DNA from: Nocardia sp.
Lineage (GTDB): Bacteria; Actinomycetota; Actinomycetes; Mycobacteriales; Mycobacteriaceae
Reading direction: 5' to 3'
DNA length: 5,468 nucleotides
Assembly (NCBI GenBank): GCA_017354515.1
Contig: JAFMQT010000338.1
Location: 1 to 5,468, forward strand
Position 1 is the stretch's first letter. Every line of letters begins with the position of its first letter. The translations under genes and the position numbers were made by a program. Positions 1 to 5,468 of this stretch are shown piece after piece. The notes beneath the pieces are model-generated. The model was not told where the DNA came from, did not search any database, and saw only the letters and a list, made by a program, of their open reading frames with translations.

Positions 1-825
1 GAATTCCTCGGTATGCACGATGTTCGCGAACGCCGGGTTCTGCATATCGTGCCGGAATATGGTCGCCAGATCGTAGGCCGAGGTACTCATGCCCGGGCCG
101 TCCAGGCCGGAGGGGGTGGCGGCGCGAGAATCCAAGGCCTGCAAGTGTTTCGCGAGGTCGTTCATCTTGGCGACGGTGGCGTCCACCCCGCCCAGCTGGG
201 TGGCGATGGCGTGCGCGGCGTCGTTGCCCGAGCACATCAGCAGGGCGTGGAACAGCTGATCATTGGTGTACTGCCCGCCCGGCCCGACTCCGACGCGGGT
301 GCCGTCGGCGTTCGCGTCGTCCTGAGTTCCGGTCACCACCTTGTTCGGATCCAGCGCGGGCAGGGCCACCGCCGCCAGCAGCGTCTTCATCGTGGAGGCC
401 GGCCGATAGCGCCCGTGCGGGTCCTTCGCCGCCAGCACCTTGCCGGTATCCATATCCGCGACCAGCCATGCGGTGGCGGAGATGTCGGCCGGTGGCGGCG
501 GCGCGCCCTCGGGAAGTACGACTCCGCAGCCGCCGAGTTTGCCGCCGCCGACCGGTTTCGCGGGGATCGGTAGTGGTTCGGGAGGTTTCTGCCCGGCGGA
601 GGGAACCTCGGATTCGTCGATCGGCGGGGGCGGTGCGGTCTTGTTCGGACAGGTGTCGGTATTCGGCGTGCTGAACGGGAGGGGGGTCGGCGCGGAGGTC
701 GCGGTCGGCGCCGCCGTGGCCGAACCGGTGGTGGCGATCGCGCCCAGCAGCCCGGCGGCCAACAGCGCCGCCAGCACGCGGCGGGGGCGGCGGAGACGGT
801 CGCGGCGGGTCATGCGGGTGTTCAT
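1..825 (-). CDS. dacB: Secreted D-alanyl-D-alanine carboxypeptidase, DacB1-like (S11 family), 3' end outside window
   Basis: A serine penicillin-binding-protein-type carboxypeptidase that should remove the terminal D-Ala from peptidoglycan stem pentapeptides outside the membrane. The reading frame is open from ATG at 825 to the left edge, giving 275 residues without the C-terminus. An Arg-rich N-region (residues 4-16) precedes a hydrophobic stretch (17-31) and a likely signal peptidase I site near SATA|AP (about 38). Residues 40-113 are a Pro/Gly-rich linker with Cys59 and Cys100. The catalytic domain follows: SxxK is STMK at 144-147 (Ser144 nucleophile, Lys147 base) and SGN is at 199-201 after Cys198. 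A TPSGLDGPG stretch (237-245) is typical of the actinobacterial DacB1 group. The third motif (KTG) would lie off the edge. ATG at 813 is an alternative start; no clear ribosome site marks either. TRRDRL at 6-11 only weakly resembles a Tat signal. Family assignment is secure; the choice of DacB1 over other paralogues is inferred. Confidence 0.9.
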   Translation of the reverse strand, partial: MNTRMTRRDRLRRPRRVLAALLAAGLLGAIATTGSATAAPTATSAPTPLPFSTPNTDTCPNKTAPPPPIDESEVPSAGQKPPEPLPIPAKPVGGGKLGGCGVVLPEGAPPPPADISATAWLVADMDTGKVLAAKDPHGRYRPASTMKTLLAAVALPALDPNKVVTGTQDDANADGTRVGVGPGGQYTNDQLFHALLMCSGNDAAHAIATQLGGVDATVAKMNDLAKHLQALDSRAATPSGLDGPGMSTSAYDLATIFRHDMQNPAFANIVHTEEF

Positions 826-882
826 CGCAGTGCAGCTTATGCGCAGATCGGCGGTACCGCTCCGATGCCGAGCAGATAAGTA

Positions 883-913
883 TTGACATACACTAGAAAA
901 TGAGAGCTACTAT
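883..913 (+). promoter_or_regulatory. Candidate promoter of the MFS exporter-tetR unit
   Basis: A perfect TTGACA (883-888) is followed by TACTAT (908-913), which matches the TANNNT form of a -10 box. The spacer is 19 nt, longer than the usual 16-18. Transcription would begin near 919-921 and leave a leader of about 30 nt before the ATG at 949. The stretch is clearly AT-richer than the surrounding sequence, as expected for a promoter between divergent genes. On the opposite strand TTGATA (916-911) may serve the carboxypeptidase gene, but I see no convincing partner -10 box. This is a motif-level call only. Confidence 0.4.
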
Positions 914-915
914 CA
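901..915. promoter_or_regulatory. Imperfect palindrome over the -10 box, candidate TetR operator
   Basis: The 15-nt sequence TGAGAGCTACTATCA pairs at five of seven positions around a central T (TGA.AG...CT.TCA). It covers the proposed -10 box at 908-913, where a repressor would block transcription. A second small inverted repeat, CTAT at 910-913 with ATAG at 920-923, overlaps it. The nearest regulator gene is the TetR-family gene at the end of this same transcription unit, so autoregulation of exporter and regulator is a reasonable inference. Palindromes this short and imperfect also arise by chance. Confidence 0.25.
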
Positions 916-948
916 AAAAATAGATTCACTCAACTGGATGGAAATGTC

Positions 949-2496
949 ATGGATCTGCGGAGTGGTTCGGACTCAATCGCATCGAACGATCGGGGCAAGG
1001 CGCGCTGGATGGCCCTGGCGGCACTGGCCCTGGCCATGCTCACCATCGGTCTGGACACCACCGTGCTGGTGGTGGCGCTGCCCACCATGGCGGTCGATCT
1101 GCACGCGAATACCGGTGCGCTGCAATGGTTCACCACCGCGTACACGCTCGCCCTGGCGGCGGCGATGCTGCCCGCCGGAGCACTGGGCGACCGCTACGGG
1201 CGCAAGAAATTCCTGCTGGCGGCGCTGGTGCTGTTCGGCGTCGCATCGCTGTGCTGCGCGCTGTCGACCTCGCCGGGAATGCTGATCGCGGCCCGGTCGG
1301 TGCTCGGTGTCGCGGCCGCCACGATGATGCCGCTGTCGATGTCGGTGCTGCCGAGCCTGTTCCCCGATCAGGCCGAACGTCAACGCGCCCTGACGATCTG
1401 GGTCGGTTCGACCGCGCTCGGATTGCCGCTGGGGCCCATCGTGGGCGGATGGCTGCTGCGGAATTTCTGGTGGGGTTCGGTATTCCTGATCAACATTCCC
1501 CTCGTCCTGGTCGGGCTGGTCGCCGTCGCGGCACTGGTTCCCGAGACGCGCGGCGAGCTCGGATCGCGGGTGGACCTGCTCGGCGTGTTGCTGTCGGCCG
1601 CCGGAATGCTGGGATTCACCTACGGCTTCATCCGGTTCGGTGACCGGGGATGGGGGAACGGACCGGCCTGGGCCGCGGTCGCGGCCGGGGCGGTGGCACT
1701 GGGCGGATTCGTGTGGTGGCAGCGCCGCGGCACACATCCGCTGATCGATACCGCGTTGTTCACCAATCGCGGATTCGGCTGGGGGACAGCCTATTCCGTC
1801 TTCGTGAACTTCGCCCTCTTCGGCATGTTCTTCACCGTGCCGCAGTACTTCCAGGCCGTGCTGGGAGTCGACGCACTGGGCAGCGGCTTGCGATTGCTGC
1901 CGCTGATCGGCGGAATCGTGGTGGGCACCCGGGCGGTGGACAAGGTGCTGGCCGGACTCGGGGAGCGGATCGTACTGGTCGCCGGATTCGTGATGCTCGG
2001 CGGCGGGCTCGCGATGGGTGCGATGACCGAGCTCAGCAGTGGATACGGCTACACCGCGGTATGGACCGCGTTGCTCGGGGTCGGTATGGGGCTGGTCATG
2101 CCGGCGGCCATGGGGATGGCGATGGGCGAGCTCGACGCCGACCGCGCCGGGGCCGGATCGGCGCTGCTGCAGGCGTTGCGACAGGGCGGGGGAACGATCG
2201 GCGTCGCGGTACTGGGGACCGTGCTGACCACCCGCTACCATTCCCGGCTCGGTTCGTGGAATCACGCGCCGATTTCCGACGGGGTCAGCGCCGGGGTCGC
2301 GGTGGCGCGGGCCCAGGGCGATGCGGATCTGCTCGAGCGGGTGCAGGCGTCGTTCGTCTCTGGCATGGGGGCGATGCTGTGGTTGTGCGCCGCCAGCTGC
2401 GTCATCGCGGCGATCCTGGCGGTGATATTCACGCGAAAGGGGGAGCGTCCCGCGCGGCCGGCGGCCGATGCGGGACAATCGGTGCATGTCGGCTGA
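949..2496 (+). CDS. MFS drug/metabolite exporter, DHA2 (14-helix, EmrB/QacA) type
   Basis: A 515-residue inner-membrane proton antiporter, the usual length for the 14-helix DHA2 family, which exports drugs or secondary metabolites. Residues 18-47 form helix 1 with the family D1 motif LDTTVLVVALPTM (35-47). Motif A, GALGDRYGRKKFL, lies at 77-89 in the helix 2-3 loop. The helix 4 motif-B arginine is Arg116. Motif C of antiporters, G..LGLPLGPIVGG, spans 153-167. Hydrophobic segments continue to about 494, with a hydrophilic loop near 426-468 before the last helix and a short charged tail. The ATG at 949 has a weak GGATGG site at 936-941; another ATG at 938 is out of frame. It is followed by an overlapping TetR gene, so it is probably controlled by that regulator. 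Substrate cannot be predicted. Composition matches its neighbours, giving no sign of recent transfer. Confidence 0.9.
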   Translation: MDLRSGSDSIASNDRGKARWMALAALALAMLTIGLDTTVLVVALPTMAVDLHANTGALQWFTTAYTLALAAAMLPAGALGDRYGRKKFLLAALVLFGVASLCCALSTSPGMLIAARSVLGVAAATMMPLSMSVLPSLFPDQAERQRALTIWVGSTALGLPLGPIVGGWLLRNFWWGSVFLINIPLVLVGLVAVAALVPETRGELGSRVDLLGVLLSAAGMLGFTYGFIRFGDRGWGNGPAWAAVAAGAVALGGFVWWQRRGTHPLIDTALFTNRGFGWGTAYSVFVNFALFGMFFTVPQYFQAVLGVDALGSGLRLLPLIGGIVVGTRAVDKVLAGLGERIVLVAGFVMLGGGLAMGAMTELSSGYGYTAVWTALLGVGMGLVMPAAMGMAMGELDADRAGAGSALLQALRQGGGTIGVAVLGTVLTTRYHSRLGSWNHAPISDGVSAGVAVARAQGDADLLERVQASFVSGMGAMLWLCAASCVIAAILAVIFTRKGERPARPAADAGQSVHVG

Positions 2497-3145
2497 GTCG
2501 GAGGCACCCGCGCGCGCCCACCCCGGAGTGAGCAGCTCACCCCGGATGGGCCTGCGCGAACGCAAGAAATTACGCACCCGCCGCACGATTCGCACCGAGG
2601 CGATGAAACTGTTTCAGCGCCAAGGATATTCCGATACCACGATCGAGCAGATCGCCGCGGCGGCCGATATCTCGCCGAGCACCTTCTTCCGCTACTTCCC
2701 GTCCAAGGAACAGGTCGTGCTGGCCGACGATCTCGATCCGATCCTGATCGAAACATTCGACAAGCAGCCGGCCGAACTCTCCCCGCTGGCGGCATTCCGC
2801 CAGGCGATGAGCGAGGTGTTCGGTCGGTTGTCGGAGCAGGAATGGGAGTTCGAACAGAGCCGGATGCGGTTGGTCTACACCGTTCCCGAACTGCGCAGCG
2901 TGATGATGCGGGAATCCGAACGCAATGTGGATCTCGTCGCGACCATGATCGCCCGCAGAATCGGGCGCGATGCACAGGATCTGGAAGTGCGCGCGTTCTC
3001 CGGGGCGCTGATCGGTGCGATGATGACCGCGTACGGCGCCGAGGGCCTGGATATGCCGAAGGTGCAACGCATCGCGGAGTTCATCGAGGCCGGCATGCCG
3101 CTGGAGGCCGAACCGCAGGGCAAGTCGGCAACTCGCCGGCGCTGA
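2486..3145 (+). CDS. TetR/AcrR-family transcriptional regulator
   Basis: A 219-residue DNA-binding regulator of typical TetR length. The N-terminal domain starts near residue 22 (GLRERKKLRTRR). The helix-turn-helix lies at about 52-71, with TTIEQIAAAADISPSTFFRYF and the conserved FFRYFPSKE ending. The C-terminal ligand and dimerisation domain (about 85-205) is divergent, as usual, and does not name a ligand. The first 20 residues are a loose Ala/Pro/Ser-rich tail. I chose ATG at 2486, which overlaps the exporter gene by 11 nt and has GGGA 10 nt upstream (2472-2475). ATG at 2468 and at 2546 are in-frame alternatives; the latter starts just before the conserved domain. Overlap with the exporter implies co-transcription and translational coupling, and suggests it senses the exporter's substrate and represses the shared promoter, which is an inference. 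Confidence 0.9.
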   Translation: MSAESEAPARAHPGVSSSPRMGLRERKKLRTRRTIRTEAMKLFQRQGYSDTTIEQIAAAADISPSTFFRYFPSKEQVVLADDLDPILIETFDKQPAELSPLAAFRQAMSEVFGRLSEQEWEFEQSRMRLVYTVPELRSVMMRESERNVDLVATMIARRIGRDAQDLEVRAFSGALIGAMMTAYGAEGLDMPKVQRIAEFIEAGMPLEAEPQGKSATRRR

Positions 3146-3160
3146 TTGGAGTCAGGGCCG
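3137..3160. terminator. Hairpin across the tetR/phhA convergent junction, possible bidirectional terminator
   Basis: The two genes converge with only 6 nt between their stop codons. The sequence CGGC-g-CTGA (3137-3145), loop TTGGAG (3146-3151), TCAG-g-GCCG (3152-3160) forms a symmetric hairpin of eight pairs with one mismatch. The CTGA and TCAG arms contain the stop codons of the two genes. No T-run follows on either strand, so it would be a U-tract-less actinobacterial-type terminator if functional. Part of the symmetry follows simply from both genes ending in C-TGA. Confidence 0.35.
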
Positions 3161-4048
3161 TAGCGGTCGGGATGCGGTCAACTGCTCGGCGACCGTATCG
3201 TCGGTCATGGTCGCGAAGAATTCGCCCACCACATCCTCGATCTCGCCCACCGAATCGGCACAGTAGAGGACCGGCTGATACCGGCTGATGTCGTAGCCGG
3301 CGGTGCCCATGGCGTGGATGTCGAGCCGGCGCAGCGCGGCCCGGCCGAACTCCTGGATCTCGCCGTAGGAGGAGAGCAGACCGGCTCCGTAGCAACGGAT
3401 TTCGCCGCCTTCGCGGACCACGCCGAACTCCATCGAGAACCAGAACACATCGGCCAGGAATTTCAGTGCCGCCTCGGTCTCCAACCGCCGCACCGCCTTT
3501 CCGGCCTCGGCGTACAGCGCGGCGAACCGCGGTGACGCCAGTTGCCGGGCATGCCCGATGATTTCGTGGATCGCGTCGGGTTCGGGTGTGTAGAGCGGCG
3601 CCGAGTGGTGGCGAATGTACTGGGTGGAGTGGAAGATTCGCTCGGCGAAGGATCCGAAGAACTGCCGCAGCGGGACCAATCCGGCGGCGGGGACGTAGTG
3701 AAAACCGCTGAGCGGCACCAGTTTCTCGCTCACCTCGCGCAGTTGCGGAATGTGGTCGGCGGGCAGCCCCAGCCGCCGTCCGCCCTCCAGTACCTCCGCG
3801 CAGGCATAGCGCCGATGCAGCCGCGCCAGCTCCGCGGATACGATCCGCCAGACCGTCTGCTCCTGGTCGGAATAGTCGATTCGGGGCAGCGGTTCGCCCG
3901 GCCGATACGCCAGCGCCAGCGCCGCGATCTCGTTCCGCCGCGCCCGGTACCGCGGATCGCTCACCCCGGGATGCGCGGCACTCAAATGCACCGTGACATC
4001 CCCGTCGGCCGTGGTGACCGGCGAATAGAGCTGCCCATCGGTGAACAT
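3152..4048 (-). CDS. phhA: Phenylalanine 4-monooxygenase (pterin-dependent aromatic amino acid hydroxylase)
   Basis: A 298-residue non-haem iron enzyme that hydroxylates L-phenylalanine to L-tyrosine with O2 and a tetrahydropterin in the cytoplasm. The length fits the single-domain bacterial form. The iron-binding facial triad is visible: PDAIHEIIGH gives His161 and His166, and WFSMEFG gives Glu207. Other family blocks are the GFHYVP segment (115-120), YGAGLLSSYGE (220-230) and QPVLYCADS (258-266). Position 167-168 reads Ala-Arg where many homologues have Val-Pro, giving GHARQLASPRF; I believe this is usual in actinobacterial members. Phenylalanine specificity over tyrosine or tryptophan is inferred from bacterial origin. 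ATG at 4048 is chosen, but GGAGGT touches it directly; an in-frame TTG at 4060 would add four residues. It lies downstream of the sdh operon on the same strand but behind a terminator, so it needs its own promoter. No pterin carbinolamine dehydratase or tyrosine-degradation gene is adjacent. Confidence 0.93.
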   Translation of the reverse strand: MFTDGQLYSPVTTADGDVTVHLSAAHPGVSDPRYRARRNEIAALALAYRPGEPLPRIDYSDQEQTVWRIVSAELARLHRRYACAEVLEGGRRLGLPADHIPQLREVSEKLVPLSGFHYVPAAGLVPLRQFFGSFAERIFHSTQYIRHHSAPLYTPEPDAIHEIIGHARQLASPRFAALYAEAGKAVRRLETEAALKFLADVFWFSMEFGVVREGGEIRCYGAGLLSSYGEIQEFGRAALRRLDIHAMGTAGYDISRYQPVLYCADSVGEIEDVVGEFFATMTDDTVAEQLTASRPLRP

Positions 4049-4054
4049 ACCTCC
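4049..4054 (-). promoter_or_regulatory. Shine-Dalgarno-like GGAGGT abutting the phhA ATG
   Basis: On the minus strand GGAGGT (4054-4049) is the best ribosome-site match near this gene, but it touches the ATG at 4048 with no spacer. No in-frame start lies 5-9 nt beyond it. The in-frame TTG at 4060 instead has GGATGGGG 10 nt upstream (4078-4071). The match may therefore be fortuitous, or the start may be the TTG. Confidence 0.35.
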
Positions 4055-4097
4055 AGGCAAGCACCACTATCCCCATCCGACAACAAACCCTTGTTCA

Positions 4098-4103
4098 GCT
4101 ATA
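4098..4103 (-). promoter_or_regulatory. Possible -10 region of phhA
   Basis: The gap between phhA and the sdh terminator has one AT-rich patch, and on the minus strand it reads AATATGTATAGC (4109-4098). TATAGC (4103-4098) is the best -10-like hexamer and would start transcription about 40 nt before the phhA start. No good -35 box lies 17 nt upstream. A 5-bp inverted repeat, AACAA at 4082-4086 with TTGTT at 4091-4095, sits near the predicted start site and could be a regulator site. Weak evidence. Confidence 0.2.
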
Positions 4104-4148
4104 CATATTGCCTAGTAGTGATGGGTGATGGCTCGCTGGGAGTCATGA

Positions 4149-4189
4149 CGAAAGGCCGCCCGCATCGCGATGATGCGGACGGCCTTTCG
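4149..4189 (-). terminator. Strong hairpin terminator of the sdh operon
   Basis: Two 18-nt arms, 4149-4166 and 4172-4189, enclose a 5-nt loop. They match at 17 of 18 positions. The one non-Watson-Crick position is a G-U wobble in minus-strand RNA but a C-A mismatch in plus-strand RNA, so the stem is fully paired only when read from the sdh side. The arms have the AAAGGCC...GGCCTTT form common in actinobacterial terminators, with the T-run inside the stem. It lies 57 nt past the sdhB stop codon and separates sdhAB from phhA. Confidence 0.85.
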
Positions 4190-4190
4190 C

Positions 4191-4250
4191 TGTTGCTGCC
4201 GGAACTCAGCTGTTACTAACGGAACTCAGCGCGTACTACCGGAACTCAGC
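4191..4250. repeat. Three tandem 20-bp repeats at the sdhB stop codon
   Basis: Three contiguous 20-nt units (4191-4210, 4211-4230, 4231-4250) share the identical 11-mer CGGAACTCAGC at their right ends (4200-4210, 4220-4230, 4240-4250). The left nine bases are variable (TGTTGCTGC, TGTTACTAA, GCGTACTAC). On the minus strand each unit starts GCTGAGTTCCG, and the TGA of the first unit is the sdhB stop codon. The block ends one nucleotide before the terminator stem. Because 20 is not a multiple of three, the three TGA triplets fall in all three reading frames. It looks like a small tandem duplication in the 3' untranslated region. I do not recognise a known repeat family. Confidence 0.9.
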
Positions 4251-5043
4251 GGGCGAAGAGCAGGGCGCGCTTGACTTCCTGGATGGCCTTGGTGACCTCG
4301 ATGCCGCGGGGGCAGGCATCGGTGCAGTTGAAGGTGGTGCGGCAGCGCCACACGCCCTCGACATCGTTGAGGATGTCCAGCCGTTCGCGGGCGGCCTCGT
4401 CGCGGCTGTCGAAGATGAAGCGGTGCGCGTTCACGATCGCGGCCGGACCGAAGTAGCTGCCGTCGTTCCAGTACACCGGGCACGAGGTGGTGCAGCAAGC
4501 ACACAGAATGCACTTGGTGGTGTCATCGAAGCGGTGCCGGTCGGTCTGGGACTGGATGCGCTCGCGGGAGGGCTCGTTTCCGCGCGTGATCAGATACGGC
4601 TTCACCGCCCGGAACGCGTCGAAGAACGGCTCCATGTCGACGATGAGGTCCTTCTCCACCGGCAGGCCGCGAATCGGCTCGACGGTGACGGTGAGCTCCT
4701 TACCGTCCTTGGGCAGCATGTCGCGCATCAGCACTTTGCACGCCAACCGGTTCACGCCGTTGATCCGCATGGCATCCGAACCGCAGACGCCGTGCGCGCA
4801 CGAACGCCGGAAGGTGAGTGTGCCGTCCAGATAGGACTTGATGTAGATCAGTACGTTCAGGAAACGGTCGGTGGGCAGCACCGGCACCTGGAACGAATCC
4901 CAGTGCGCACCTTGTCCGTCCTCCGGGTTGAAGCGGGCGATCTTGACGGTCACCATGGTCGACCCGTCGGGCACCGGGGCGGGTTTGGCCGGCGGCTCTT
5001 TGGTTTCCGAAGCGGTGGCTGTGCTCTTGGTGACGGCAGTCAT
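4246..5043 (-). CDS. sdhB: Succinate dehydrogenase iron-sulfur subunit
   Basis: The 265-residue electron-transfer subunit of respiratory complex II, passing electrons from FAD in SdhA through three iron-sulfur clusters to quinone at the membrane anchor. A ferredoxin-like N-domain carries the [2Fe-2S] ligands Cys82, Cys87, Asp90 and Cys102; Asp at the third position also occurs in E. coli SdhB. The C-terminal domain has CILCACCTTSCP, giving Cys178, Cys181 and Cys184, which with Cys244 bind [4Fe-4S]. Cys188, Cys234 and Cys240 bind [3Fe-4S]. All ligands are intact. About 30 Thr/Lys/Pro-rich residues precede the conserved domain, which begins near VTVKIARFNP; Met30 is a possible shorter start. 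ATG at 5043 is preferred because it overlaps the sdhA stop as TGATG, implying translational coupling, with GGAG 11 nt upstream. The gene ends inside the tandem repeats and is followed by the operon terminator. Confidence 0.97.
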   Translation of the reverse strand: MTAVTKSTATASETKEPPAKPAPVPDGSTMVTVKIARFNPEDGQGAHWDSFQVPVLPTDRFLNVLIYIKSYLDGTLTFRRSCAHGVCGSDAMRINGVNRLACKVLMRDMLPKDGKELTVTVEPIRGLPVEKDLIVDMEPFFDAFRAVKPYLITRGNEPSRERIQSQTDRHRFDDTTKCILCACCTTSCPVYWNDGSYFGPAAIVNAHRFIFDSRDEAARERLDILNDVEGVWRCRTTFNCTDACPRGIEVTKAIQEVKRALLFAR

Positions 5044-5468
5044 CAGTACTTACGCTCCATCGGCTCGTAACGGGTCTGTACGACCGGTTTGAAATCGAGG
5101 TCGATATCGGCGATCAGCTCCGCGGGCTCGCCGGGATCGACCTTCTTGTACGCCATGGTGTGGCGCATGAAGTTGACGTCGTCGCGGTTGGGGTAGTCCT
5201 CGCGGGCGTGGCCACCGCGCGACTCCTTGCGATTGAGCGCACCCACCACGGTGACCTCCGCCAGCTCCAGCAGGAAGCCCAGTTCGACGGCCTCGAGCAG
5301 ATCGCTGTTGTAGCGGCGGCCCTTGTCGTGCACGGAGATGTGCTGGTACCGCTCCTTGAGCACGTGGATGTCGGTCAGCGCCTGCTTGAGGGTCTCCTCG
5401 GTGCGGAACACCGCGGCGTTGGCGTCCATGGTGACCTGCAGTTCGCCGCGCAGATCGGCGACCCGCTC
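5043..5468 (-). CDS. sdhA: Succinate dehydrogenase flavoprotein subunit, C-terminal 141 residues
   Basis: The C-terminal part of the FAD-bearing catalytic subunit that oxidises succinate to fumarate; the gene runs off the right edge, so the flavin domain and the covalent FAD histidine are not seen. The frame stays open to 5468. Within the visible part, residues 54-79 (NSDLLEAVELGFLLELAEVT onward) form the helical region. The flavoprotein signature RKESRGGHAREDYPNRDD is at 80-97. The family C-terminal pattern KP..QTRYEPMERKY closes the protein at 127-141. ATG at 5429 is internal, not the start. The TGA stop shares its A with the sdhB ATG. sdhC and sdhD are expected further right if the usual actinobacterial order holds. 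Confidence 0.96.
   Translation of the reverse strand, partial: ERVADLRGELQVTMDANAAVFRTEETLKQALTDIHVLKERYQHISVHDKGRRYNSDLLEAVELGFLLELAEVTVVGALNRKESRGGHAREDYPNRDDVNFMRHTMAYKKVDPGEPAELIADIDLDFKPVVQTRYEPMERKY

Noticed and set aside
1..6. GAATTC at the extreme left edge considered as a cloning junction or construct sign
   Set aside because: It is in frame within the carboxypeptidase gene (Glu-Phe), another GAATTC occurs at 3218-3223, and nothing resembles vector; it may simply mark a fragment end.
13..889. Several frames of 68-209 codons on both strands overlapping the carboxypeptidase gene
   Set aside because: All give low-complexity Arg/Gly/Pro-rich proteins; the true frame is the minus-strand one open to the left edge with SxxK and SGN motifs.
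2468..2485. ATG at 2468 as the tetR start
   Set aside because: It has a poorer ribosome-site context than 2486, and the six extra codons add nothing conserved; it cannot be fully excluded.
1650..2531. 293-codon plus-strand frame inside the exporter gene
   Set aside because: An out-of-frame Arg/Gly-rich shadow of the exporter; a second real gene in this frame is not supported.
973..2595. 540-codon open frame on the minus strand opposite the exporter gene
   Set aside because: Its protein is Arg/Gln/His/Gly-rich with no hydrophobic core or motif, as expected antisense to a GC-rich membrane-protein gene; the plus-strand frame has clear MFS motifs.
949..3145. Exporter-tetR pair considered as part of a mobile element
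   Set aside because: No transposase or integrase, no terminal inverted repeats or target duplications seen at its borders, and composition matches the neighbours.
3081..4076. 331-codon minus-strand frame overlapping the hydroxylase
   Set aside because: It is a different frame of the same strand and yields an Arg/Ala/Gly-rich sequence without a recognisable domain, while the frame at 3152-4048 has all hydroxylase motifs.
4191..4250. Tandem repeats considered as a CRISPR array
   Set aside because: Units are contiguous 20-mers, with no room for unique spacers of normal length and no cas genes nearby.

Overview
The window is GC-rich throughout, with third codon positions dominated by G and C, and looks like a chromosomal piece of a mycolic-acid actinobacterium, most likely Nocardia or a close relative. 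This rests on protein character and gene order. A DacB1-like D,D-carboxypeptidase lies on the same strand as, and downstream of, the end of a succinate dehydrogenase operon; I recall a comparable sdhCDAB-then-dacB1 order in Mycobacterium tuberculosis. Species-level assignment is not possible from sequence alone.

Layout from left to right. Positions 1-825 (minus) encode the first 275 residues of a secreted penicillin-binding-protein-type D-alanyl-D-alanine carboxypeptidase, cut by the left edge. A 123-nt AT-richer divergent intergenic region (826-948) follows, with a candidate promoter and an imperfect palindrome. Positions 949-3145 (plus) hold a two-gene unit: a 14-helix DHA2-type MFS exporter and an overlapping TetR-family regulator. 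The regulator converges, with only 6 nt between stop codons, on a minus-strand aromatic amino acid hydroxylase (phenylalanine 4-monooxygenase, 3152-4048). The junction can fold into a hairpin whose arms carry both stop codons. Between the hydroxylase and sdhB, 4049-4245 contains the hydroxylase upstream region, a strong hairpin terminator for the sdh operon (4149-4189) and three tandem 20-bp repeats (4191-4250), the first of which in transcription order carries the sdhB stop codon. Positions 4246-5468 (minus) are sdhB, complete, and the last 141 codons of sdhA, translationally coupled through TGATG.

Functionally there are four separate units. SdhA/SdhB are the catalytic and electron-transfer subunits of respiratory complex II. 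The hydroxylase converts phenylalanine to tyrosine and has no pterin-recycling or tyrosine-catabolism neighbour here. The exporter plus TetR pair is a typical self-contained efflux module of unknown substrate. The carboxypeptidase trims peptidoglycan stem peptides. I see no RNA gene, insertion sequence, CRISPR array or clear undescribed multi-gene system. The most unusual structures are small: the tandem repeats at the sdhB stop, the hairpin at the convergent junction, and the palindrome over the exporter promoter.
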